Source: a bacterium
GTDB lineage: Bacteria; Desulfobacterota; Deferrisomatia; Deferrisomatales; BM512
Direction: 5' to 3'
NCBI GenBank assembly: GCA_004322275.1
Contig: SCTA01000029.1
Coordinates: 27,677 to 91,676, forward strand
Length of the DNA: 64,000 nt
Shown: positions 18,394-25,399 of the stretch, piece by piece
Numbering within the stretch: the stretch's first letter is position 1
How the letters are laid out: each line of letters starts with the position of its first letter
Made by a program: the position numbers and the translations under genes
The notes under the pieces: generated by a model
Databases searched by the model: none
Told to the model about the DNA's origin: nothing
The model's input: the letters and a program-made list of their open reading frames with translations, nothing else

Positions 18394-19305
18394 CTAGAAA
18401 GTAAAGACTCTCTCCGTCACCCCGGCCACCCCTTTGACCACCAGTTCCATCGGCGTCGTCTTCGGGTTTTCAAATTCAAGAATCGCCGAACGGTGGTGCC
18501 CGCTGCCTTCCTGGGATTTCAGCGTGGCCTTGTATTCCTTGCCGCCTGCCCGCAGGACCACGGCCTCCTCAAACCTGTACTCGTCAAGCGGCACCGTGTG
18601 GGTATCGAAAACCACCGCGAAAACCAGGGTGCGGTCGCCCCCCTGGGGCGCTACCTTGACCGTCACCCCCGCTTCTTCCTTCTCCTGGCCGCCTTTCGCC
18701 GCCGCCGCGCTCTGTCCCGCCTGTCCCCGGGGCGCTCCGGCCTGAGCCATCCCGCCCTGCATCATGGGCATTCCGCCGCTCATCATGGGCATGGAGCCGG
18801 ACATCATTGACTGCATGCCATCCATCATGGACATTCCGCCGGACATCATGGCTTTAGGCTTTTCGGGTCTAAGTAGATTTTTCCATTGCTCCTCCGTGAG
18901 TTTTGAGCCCAGAGAGGAGAGAAACTCAAGGTGTCTGGAGATAAGCTCCAACTGCTTTTGGGTTATCTCCTCCGCTTTCTTTTTGGCCGAGGCCGGATCG
19001 AATCCCTTCTTTCTCATAATCCGGCTTAATTCGAGGCGCGATATCTGAAGATCCGCTACAATCCCGATGGCGCTCTTTCGCAGTTCAAAGCGGTTGTCTT
19101 CGATGGACTCCAGAACCTGGGGCGAAAGCCCCAGTTGGCCGAGATCACCATGACATGCCGCCATCAACTCGGCGCAAATGGCCTCCGGCATGGCGGCGGG
19201 GGCCATTCCCATCATGTCGCGCATGGGGCCGTCCTCCATCATCTGGGCGGATGAAACACCCGCCAGACAAAGAACAATCGCCAGAACGTACGCAATCCGT
19301 TTCAT
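18394..19305 (-). CDS. Met-rich CpxP/LTXXQ-like periplasmic protein
   Basis: This 303-aa exported protein has a signal peptide (MKRIAYVLAIVLCLAGVSSA). A CpxP/Spy-like helical region follows (about residues 45-150), ending in LGSKLTEEQWKNLL, the LTXXQ pattern. A short methionine- and glycine-rich stretch (about 153-190, repeated SMMSG/PMM) could bind Cu(I). The C-terminal beta domain (about 205-303) is of unknown type. AAGGAGGAG precedes the ATG. It directly precedes the copper ATPase in the same direction (25-base gap), which supports a role in periplasmic copper binding. Confidence 0.72.
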   Translation of the reverse strand: MKRIAYVLAIVLCLAGVSSAQMMEDGPMRDMMGMAPAAMPEAICAELMAACHGDLGQLGLSPQVLESIEDNRFELRKSAIGIVADLQISRLELSRIMRKKGFDPASAKKKAEEITQKQLELISRHLEFLSSLGSKLTEEQWKNLLRPEKPKAMMSGGMSMMDGMQSMMSGSMPMMSGGMPMMQGGMAQAGAPRGQAGQSAAAAKGGQEKEEAGVTVKVAPQGGDRTLVFAVVFDTHTVPLDEYRFEEAVVLRAGGKEYKATLKSQEGSGHHRSAILEFENPKTTPMELVVKGVAGVTERVFTF

Positions 19306-19700
19306 GGTGTCTCCTCCTTTTTCCGCCAGGGCGTAAACGCTTGTCGTTCTTCTTCAAAGCTTAGTGTCGCCGGGGTAACTGTCAAGGGCGCCGGCCCGGC
19401 TTTGAGGCTTGCCTTTCATAAGAAGGGAGGCGATTTTTAAAAGAAATGATTCGGGACTGACCTGTTGTAAATAACCATGAGGGGAGAGATTGTTTCACCG
19501 TAAAGGCTCTTCTTGTGCCGGAGCTTGAATTTCATATAAAATACGTTAACTTCGGGCCGGGGCGTCCTGCGGGGGGCAGGGGTAAATCGTTTTTTTAAGA
19601 CTATTCGTTAACTTCAATTCAGAAGCCGAAAAACATCATATTTCCCCCAACGGGTCCGGAGTTCTTTTTCCGGCCGGTTTGTTTATTTTGAGGAGTTCAA
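19306..19700. other. Gene-free interval
   Basis: This interval separates the divergent copper block and the LRR protein gene. I see no ORF worth calling. CGTTAACTT occurs twice (19544-19552 and 19606-19614), which could be a regulator half-site. Promoters are expected here but none is clear. Confidence 0.4.
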
Positions 19701-21725
19701 ATGGCAAGAATTACGGCTCCGAAGATCGCCTACCGTCTTGAAAGAACGGAGGACCCCGGAAGCGACGCCGGGTTTCATCTGAAGGTGATGGAGGGCGAGG
19801 ACATGGTGCTCATGTCCTGCGGGGCGATGGGAAGAAGAGAAGAGGTCGTCCAGGCCCCTATAGCGCTTATCCAGACAGAGGACACCTGCCAGACCTGCTT
19901 CGCGTCGCTTTTTTCCGCCGGGACCAAAAACTCCGCCCAGGGGGTGGGGATGACGGTGGTCTTGCCCGAGAAGGCGGTTAAATTGTGCAACGCCGAAGGC
20001 GAGGCCGACGGCTGCGAATACCATCTTTTCACGATATCGGGCGAAGAGGGGCTCGTAACCTCCTGCGGCCTGATGGGAAGCGAAGAAGAAACCGAATACG
20101 TCCCCCTCGACGAAGTTCCTTCCTCCGAGCTTTGCGCGGGCTGTTTCGGCCCCTTCAGAATCGAGGACGAACTCGCTCCCTTTGCCGCGGCTGAAGCCAG
20201 CGCCGCTCCGGTAACCGGTTTTTCGGAAGAGTTTACGGAATTCCCTTCGCTGGACGAACTGATAACCAGCTTCGAGATTCCCGAAGAGCAAGAGGCGTTG
20301 CCCGCAATTCAGGAAGAGGTTGAGGTTACTTCGCCCGCTCGGGAACAGGCGGCTGCGATGGCTGTCAGCGAGCCGGTTCAAGAGCCGGTTGCGGCGTCGT
20401 CGAAAATCTCCCCCGCTCACCCCGAATCTCTCGCCGAGTCTCTCGGTTTCGGTTCGATCGACGATCTTTTCGACCAGATTGTGGACGACGCGACCTCGCA
20501 GGAGACAGCGCGCGCAGCCGAAACCGCAGCTCACGCGCAAAGCGTTTCACCCGAGCCGGAAGCAGAGGTTTTGCAGCCTGCAGCCCCGCCGCGCCTTGAA
20601 GATTTTATCGCAAAACCCGCCGAAACTTCGCCGATTGCGCCAAAACCCGTAACGGCGGCGACTCCGGCAGCTCCCGCCGCTCCCCAACAGCCTCCACCCG
20701 TCAGGGAGCAATCCAAAAGCAGAAGCTCTCTGGTCTGGGTGGTTGTCGCAGCGCTCGCGCTGGCGGGCGGAGCGGGCTATTATTTCACGTCGCAAAAACC
20801 CGAAGCCGCGCCTGCCGCTTTCGCTGAAAGCGCCCCTAAAAAGAGCGTTAGCGCCGATTCCCCGGGGCCAAGCGCCGAGGAGCGCAAGGCCCTGGCGGAT
20901 TTGAAGGAGCGCGAAGAGGCCGAGTCGAAGGCAGCCGGGGAAAAAAGCGCGAGAGCCGAGGCGCTTCGGGCCGAAGCCGAACGCGCCGAAAAGATGGCCG
21001 GGGAAAAGGCGCTGGAGGCCGAAAAAGCCCGGAAAACGGCTGAGACGGTCAAACCTCAGAAGAATAAGGATGATCTCCTCGCGGCCCAAAAGGCGAAAGC
21101 CGAAGCGGACGAGGAAGAGAGGATAAGCCGGGAAGCCGCTGCAAGGGCAAGAGCCGAGGCTAAGGAGGCTCAGGCCAGGGCTGCTGCGGAAGAAGAGGCA
21201 AGGAGGGTTCGTCAGGCAGCCGAGGAAAAGGCGAGAGTTGAAGCCGAGTCGGCGGCAAGGGCGAAAGCCGAGGCCGAAGCCGCCGCAAAGGCGAAAGCCG
21301 AGGCCGAGGCGGCGGCAGTTGCGCCCAAAACCGCTCCCAAGGCCTCGGAAGCTCCCTACCTGATACACTTCAACGATAAAAATCTCGAAAGGTGCGTCCG
21401 CGCGGCGGCGAAGGTTCCCGAAGGGGCGAGGCTGACGGAGGACCTTTTCAGAGACCTGCGCGTGCTGGACTGTCAGGGAAGCGCGATCGAGAGTGTCGCC
21501 GGCATAGAGAGCCTTCTCACTCTCGAATCCGTGAACCTCTCCAACAACGGCATCGTCGACATGACCCCGCTGGCTTTTCTGCCGAGACTCGTCTCGCTGA
21601 ACCTCAAATTCAACAAGATTACCGATATCAGCTCCATAACGAGAATTCCCTCGAAATGCGAGATCAACCTTCTCGATAACCCGATAGCCGACATAAAGCC
21701 TCTCCTGAAGCGAAGAAAGAAATAA
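19701..21725 (+). CDS. Cys-repeat / TM / Ala-rich coiled coil / LRR protein
   Basis: This 674-aa protein has an unusual layout. Residues 1-155 hold two related modules, each with SCG(A/L)MG, then an acidic stretch, then CxxCF (TCQTCF and LCAGCF), a plausible metal site. Residues 155-340 are acidic and Pro/Ala-rich. One membrane helix (about 344-362) follows, then a long Lys-Ala-Glu coiled coil (about 390-545) of TolA type. The C-terminal leucine-rich repeat domain is at about 555-674 (LTLESVNLSNNGIVDM, LVSLNLKFNKI). Polarity suggests a cytoplasmic Cys region and a periplasmic LRR. Function unknown. Confidence 0.8.
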   Translation: MARITAPKIAYRLERTEDPGSDAGFHLKVMEGEDMVLMSCGAMGRREEVVQAPIALIQTEDTCQTCFASLFSAGTKNSAQGVGMTVVLPEKAVKLCNAEGEADGCEYHLFTISGEEGLVTSCGLMGSEEETEYVPLDEVPSSELCAGCFGPFRIEDELAPFAAAEASAAPVTGFSEEFTEFPSLDELITSFEIPEEQEALPAIQEEVEVTSPAREQAAAMAVSEPVQEPVAASSKISPAHPESLAESLGFGSIDDLFDQIVDDATSQETARAAETAAHAQSVSPEPEAEVLQPAAPPRLEDFIAKPAETSPIAPKPVTAATPAAPAAPQQPPPVREQSKSRSSLVWVVVAALALAGGAGYYFTSQKPEAAPAAFAESAPKKSVSADSPGPSAEERKALADLKEREEAESKAAGEKSARAEALRAEAERAEKMAGEKALEAEKARKTAETVKPQKNKDDLLAAQKAKAEADEEERISREAAARARAEAKEAQARAAAEEEARRVRQAAEEKARVEAESAARAKAEAEAAAKAKAEAEAAAVAPKTAPKASEAPYLIHFNDKNLERCVRAAAKVPEGARLTEDLFRDLRVLDCQGSAIESVAGIESLLTLESVNLSNNGIVDMTPLAFLPRLVSLNLKFNKITDISSITRIPSKCEINLLDNPIADIKPLLKRRKK

Positions 21726-21781
21726 ACATCGATTGCATGTAACGCGGCAGGACAGGAAAAAGCGGCTAAAAGGAGGATCAG

Positions 21782-22105
21782 GTGATAGTTACTACGATTC
21801 CCTACGTGCCCGGAATGCGCATCTCGGAACATTACGGGATGGTTCAGGGCAGCACGATAAGGTCCAAGCACATCGGCAGGGACATTGCCGCGTCGTTCAA
21901 AAACCTTGTCGGCGGAGAGCTCAAGGGCTACACCGAGCTTCTCTGCGAATCCCGCCAGGAGGCGACCGACCGCATGGTGACTCAGGCCAGGAGCCTGGGG
22001 GCGAACGCTGTGATAAACGTGCGTTTCGCCACCTCCTCCGTGGCTCAGGGCGCGGCGGAGCTCTTCGCCTACGGAACCGCCGTAAAACTCGAAAAAGAAG
22101 CTTGA
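21782..22105 (+). CDS. YbjQ/UPF0145 family protein
   Basis: This 107-aa protein matches the YbjQ (UPF0145) fold: GSTIRSKHIGRDIAASFKN, VGGELKGYTELLCESRQEA and GANAVINVRFATSSV. Its AELFAYGTAV end is also typical. The family forms compact oligomers and its role is unclear. The start is GTG with a perfect AAAGGAGG. It is the first gene of an operon with a second, membrane-tethered YbjQ protein and an M48 protease. Confidence 0.9.
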   Translation: MIVTTIPYVPGMRISEHYGMVQGSTIRSKHIGRDIAASFKNLVGGELKGYTELLCESRQEATDRMVTQARSLGANAVINVRFATSSVAQGAAELFAYGTAVKLEKEA

Positions 22106-22114
22106 GGCCGTCCC

Positions 22115-22594
22115 ATGTGGGATATCGGAGTGTTCCTCTTTTTGCTCGCGCTGGGGTTCGTAGCGGGATCGATAGCCGAGAAAAATCATTTTGAATCGCT
22201 TTGCCGAAGGGAGAACTCCATGCTCTCCCAGCCCATAGTTACAATGGAGGAGGGGCTTTCCTTTCCTCCGGGTTCGCGCTTCAGAAAAACAAAGATGGTA
22301 ACGGGCAGCGCGGTAATTTCCACCGATTACTTCAAAAGACTTCTCGCCGGTTTTCGCTTTCTCGTGGGGGGAAGGGTAGTCGCGTACGAATCGCTCATGG
22401 ACCGCGCCCGCCGCGAAGCCGTGGTAAGAATGAAACAGCAGGCGGGCGGGGCCTACGTCATCATGGGCATGAGGCTGGAGACGGCCAACATCGGCAACGA
22501 AGCCTCCCGGAAATCTGGTAGCGTCACCTGCGTCGAGGCTCTGGCGTACGGAACGGCTGTGTGGCTGGATGAAGTACCGCCCAAAGCAAATTGA
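22115..22594 (+). CDS. Membrane-anchored YbjQ-like protein
   Basis: This 159-aa protein has an N-terminal membrane helix (about residues 4-20), then a diverged YbjQ domain: VTGSAVISTDYFKRLLAGFR, VGGRVVAYESLMDRARREAV, GGAYVIMGMRLET and EALAYGTAVWL. It follows the first YbjQ gene by nine bases and its 3' end overlaps the M48 protease gene by 26 bases. The pairing suggests the YbjQ proteins are partners or substrates of the protease. Confidence 0.85.
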   Translation: MWDIGVFLFLLALGFVAGSIAEKNHFESLCRRENSMLSQPIVTMEEGLSFPPGSRFRKTKMVTGSAVISTDYFKRLLAGFRFLVGGRVVAYESLMDRARREAVVRMKQQAGGAYVIMGMRLETANIGNEASRKSGSVTCVEALAYGTAVWLDEVPPKAN

Positions 22595-23402
22595 CGGAAA
22601 CGTCAACGTATCCAATATCCATCCCCTGAAAGAATTCGCTCTCCTCGCCGGCGGCATAATCGCCGTCGTCGCCCTTGTTTACGCGCTGCTCGGGCCCCTC
22701 GTGGATTTCGGGGCTCCCTGGGTGCCTACGGGGCTGGAGAGGGCCATCGGCAATTCCTTCAAACTCCCCGCAAGCGAGGACGGACGCGAAGAATATCTGG
22801 CCGCCCTCTCCGAAGAGCTTAGGAAAAACGCCCCCGTAGACACGGGCCCCCTTTTCGTCGGAGTGATCGAAAGCGAAGAGGAAAACGCCTTCGTTATTCC
22901 GGGCGGCAGGATATTTTTCTACTCCGGGCTTCTGGACAAGGCCGCCAGTGAAAATGAAATCGCCATGGTTCTGGCCCACGAAATGGGACATCAGGCCAAC
23001 AGGGACCATATCCGCTCTCTGGGGCGCGGACTGATTCTGGTTTTTCTGGGGTCGCTGGTGATGGGGGAGGAGGAAGCCGTGGACAATTTCATCGGCGGCG
23101 CGCTCACCATCGGTTCCCTCAAATATTCCCGTTCGCAGGAGGAGGCGGCTGACCGCTTCGCCCTCGAAACCATTGTCGCCCGTTACGGAAATGCAAACGG
23201 GGCTACCGAATTCTTTGAAAGGGCGGCAAGGGAGGGGGGATCGTCTCCGGAATTTCTGGCGACCCACCCCGATCCCCGGTCAAGGGTTGAAGCCCTCAAA
23301 AAAATCATTGAAGATAAAGGATATTCCGTTGGCGAAGCGAGCGCTCTTCCCGACAACTGGATAAAACCCCCTCCTGCCTCCTCAGACAATCAAAAGCCAT
23401 AA
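22569..23402 (+). CDS. M48 family zinc metalloprotease, membrane-bound
   Basis: This 277-aa protein has an N-terminal membrane segment (about residues 23-45) and an M48 peptidase domain. The zinc motif HEMGH is at residues 137-141. The third zinc ligand probably lies in SRSQEEAADRFAL (about 182-194), and the domain closes with the family motif THPDPRSRVEAL. Relatives (HtpX, LoiP, BepA) degrade misfolded envelope proteins. The start lies inside the upstream YbjQ gene, which indicates coupling. Confidence 0.92.
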   Translation: MKYRPKQIDGNVNVSNIHPLKEFALLAGGIIAVVALVYALLGPLVDFGAPWVPTGLERAIGNSFKLPASEDGREEYLAALSEELRKNAPVDTGPLFVGVIESEEENAFVIPGGRIFFYSGLLDKAASENEIAMVLAHEMGHQANRDHIRSLGRGLILVFLGSLVMGEEEAVDNFIGGALTIGSLKYSRSQEEAADRFALETIVARYGNANGATEFFERAAREGGSSPEFLATHPDPRSRVEALKKIIEDKGYSVGEASALPDNWIKPPPASSDNQKP

Positions 23403-23440
23403 ATCCCACAAAATTTGGTTCTTTACTTGGCAAATCCGGC

Positions 23441-23455
23441 AGTCCAAAATGGACT
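23441..23455. promoter_or_regulatory. Palindrome upstream of the sigma-54 promoter
   Basis: AGTCCA-AAA-TGGACT is a perfect 15-bp dyad about 105 bases upstream of the -24 element at 23559. Its position suits an enhancer site for an NtrC-type activator. Activator identity is unknown. Confidence 0.5.
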
Positions 23456-23459
23456 CTTG

Positions 23460-23472
23460 GCTCATTATGAGC
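23460..23472. promoter_or_regulatory. Second palindrome upstream of the sigma-54 promoter
   Basis: GCTCA-TTA-TGAGC is a 13-bp perfect dyad, 4 bases after the first palindrome, with the same 3-base A/T centre but a different arm sequence. Confidence 0.45.
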
Positions 23473-23558
23473 GGTTCAATTTGGATATTATTTTTACATT
23501 TTAGAGGAGTAAATAAAAAAGACGAATAAAAACAATAGCTTATAAAGCTTTTCAGGCT

Positions 23559-23574
23559 TGGCACGCACTTTGCT
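23559..23574 (+). promoter_or_regulatory. Sigma-54 (-24/-12) promoter
   Basis: TGGCAC-GCACT-TTGCT matches the RpoN consensus at every fixed position, with GG at 23560-23561, GC at 23572-23573 and ten bases between. Transcription should begin near 23585, leaving a short leader that holds AGGAGG before the ATG at 23599. Expression of the signalling island would then require a sigma-54 activator. Two are encoded in this window. Confidence 0.85.
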
Positions 23575-23598
23575 GTATAGACTCGCAGGAGGTCACAC

Positions 23599-24864
23599 AT
23601 GAAGCGTGTGCTTATAGTCGATGACGAAAAGCTTTTTCTCCTTAGCCTTCTGGAAGGTTTAAAGGCGTACTCCGATCAGTTCACCGCGGATATGGCCGTA
23701 AACGGACGCGAAGCGCTGGAGAAACTCGAAGGCGAGCATTACGACCTCGTCGTCACCGACCTCAGAATGCCTGAAATGGACGGAATGGAGCTTCTTGCCA
23801 GGATGAGCAAGAAATTCCCCAACCTCCCCGTCATAGTAATGACCGCCTATCCCTCCCCCAACGCCTATGAAACCACCCGCGGCCTCGGGTGCTCCAAATT
23901 CCTCGAAAAGCCCATCGACCTCGAAGACCTCGCAAACAAGATAATCGAAGAGCTTTCCTCCGATTCCGCCGGATTTCTGAAGGGCATCGCTCTGCCCACC
24001 TTCCTCCAACTCGTCGAGATGGAAGGAAAGACCTACACGATAAAGGTCAAGTCCGGCAAGAGAACCGGCTGGCTTTACTTTCTTTCCGGCGAGCTTTTGC
24101 AGGCGGAGGTCGGGCAGACCGAAGGCGCCGACGCCGCTCTCGAAATGATCTGCTGGGAGAATGCCGAGATAGAAATAAGCTCGCGGTGCAGAAAGACCAG
24201 GGGCGAGATAGGCATCCCCGTCAGCCACCTGATACTCGAAGCCCATCGCCGCTACGACGAATCGCAGGAGTCCGATCTTCCCGATTACGGACTGATGGTT
24301 CTGGAAGAGGCGGCCGAGGAACTCAAGTGGTCTCCGAATCCGGAGAAAGCGGCCCCGGAAACTCCAACGGCGCAGGAACTCGAACAAGCGCGGGAAATGG
24401 CCGAAGCCCGGGAACTGGCCAAGGCCGAGGAGATGGCCGAAGCCCGGGCTCGCGGAATAAAAAAGACAAGCGACGACAAGGCGGACCTGAACTGGGCGCG
24501 TCTTCAGCTTCGGCTGCGCGATTTCGAGGCCGTCACCGGCTTTCTGGGCGCGGGCCTCTTTTCGGGCTCGAAGGAAAAGGGGACCTGGATCGAGGGCAAC
24601 AGGCTCAATCTCGACAAGGCCGGGCCGGTCCTCATCGAACTGCAGAAGGCCTCTGAAAAACTCTGCGAGAAGGCCGACCTTGGCCGTTGCAAAATCGTCG
24701 AGGTCGAGACTAACGAAGGCTACGTGCTCTCCAAATGCCTCAGCGCCGACGAGCCGGATGAAGACAACCGCATCTTTCTCAGCCTGATTCTCGACGAATC
24801 CGGCGAGATAGCGATGGGAAAGATAAAGATGAACTTATTTGCAAGCGAATCGGTCCGGAGCTAG
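23599..24864 (+). CDS. Response regulator: receiver + PATAN (DUF4388) + roadblock-like domain
   Basis: This 421-aa protein begins with a receiver domain (residues 1-120; VDDEK, phospho-acceptor Asp54 in VTDLRMP, EKPID). A DUF4388/PATAN-like region follows (about 128-215; SGKRTGWLYFLSGELLQAEV). A Glu/Ala-rich linker (about 245-290) comes next, then a C-terminal domain (about 300-410). That domain aligns by eye with the whole of the next gene's product (FLGAGLF/FMGAACF, QKAS, SKCL/VRCL), a roadblock-like fold. It has no DNA-binding domain. It is the first gene behind the sigma-54 promoter. Confidence 0.85.
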   Translation: MKRVLIVDDEKLFLLSLLEGLKAYSDQFTADMAVNGREALEKLEGEHYDLVVTDLRMPEMDGMELLARMSKKFPNLPVIVMTAYPSPNAYETTRGLGCSKFLEKPIDLEDLANKIIEELSSDSAGFLKGIALPTFLQLVEMEGKTYTIKVKSGKRTGWLYFLSGELLQAEVGQTEGADAALEMICWENAEIEISSRCRKTRGEIGIPVSHLILEAHRRYDESQESDLPDYGLMVLEEAAEELKWSPNPEKAAPETPTAQELEQAREMAEARELAKAEEMAEARARGIKKTSDDKADLNWARLQLRLRDFEAVTGFLGAGLFSGSKEKGTWIEGNRLNLDKAGPVLIELQKASEKLCEKADLGRCKIVEVETNEGYVLSKCLSADEPDEDNRIFLSLILDESGEIAMGKIKMNLFASESVRS

Positions 24865-24921
24865 TCCCTATCCGGTCGAGCCGCATTTGCGTTAACCCGA
24901 ACCCCAATGAAGGAGAAAACC

Positions 24922-25314
24922 ATGAGCTCAGCAGACAAAATGGCAGTACTCTCGCAGATCGACGGTTTCATGGGCGCGGCCTGCTTCACCCCCACCGGCG
25001 AAGTCCTCGCCCTCTACGGCGGCGAAAAGATCGATCTCAAGTCCATCGGCGTCCTCGCCAACAACGTCCTTCTGAACGCGCAGAAGGCCTCCCTCGAAAT
25101 GGGCGCCGGCAGGGGCCAGATGGTTCACGTCGAAGGCGAGCGCTCCGAGATTCTGGTCCGCTGCCTCAACGAAGGCACCGACCCCCTGAAGTCCCAGCCC
25201 GGCAAGGCTCACGTCCACCTGGTGCTGGTCCTCGCGAAGGACTCCTCCATCGGCATGGCCAAGCTCCGCATCGGCTCGGTCATAGCCGATCTCGCCGATT
25301 CCTTCAGAGTCTAA
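24922..25314 (+). CDS. Free-standing roadblock/LC7-like protein
   Basis: This 130-aa protein has the roadblock-like pattern of a central sheet: IDGFMGAACFTPTGEVLALYG, LLNAQKASLEMGAGRG and HLVLVLAKDSSIGMAKLRI. It is homologous to the C-terminal domain of the preceding response regulator. Roadblock proteins usually dimerise and often regulate small GTPases such as MglA, but no GTPase gene is in the window. The ATG at 24922 has AAGGAG upstream and is preferred over the ATG at 24907. Confidence 0.75.
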   Translation: MSSADKMAVLSQIDGFMGAACFTPTGEVLALYGGEKIDLKSIGVLANNVLLNAQKASLEMGAGRGQMVHVEGERSEILVRCLNEGTDPLKSQPGKAHVHLVLVLAKDSSIGMAKLRIGSVIADLADSFRV

Positions 25315-25399
25315 ACGGTATGGTCGGGGCGGGCCGCGAAGAAGAACTCGCGGCCCGCCGCTAACCTGATATGAAGCATTTGCCGGCAAGGCGATTGGA

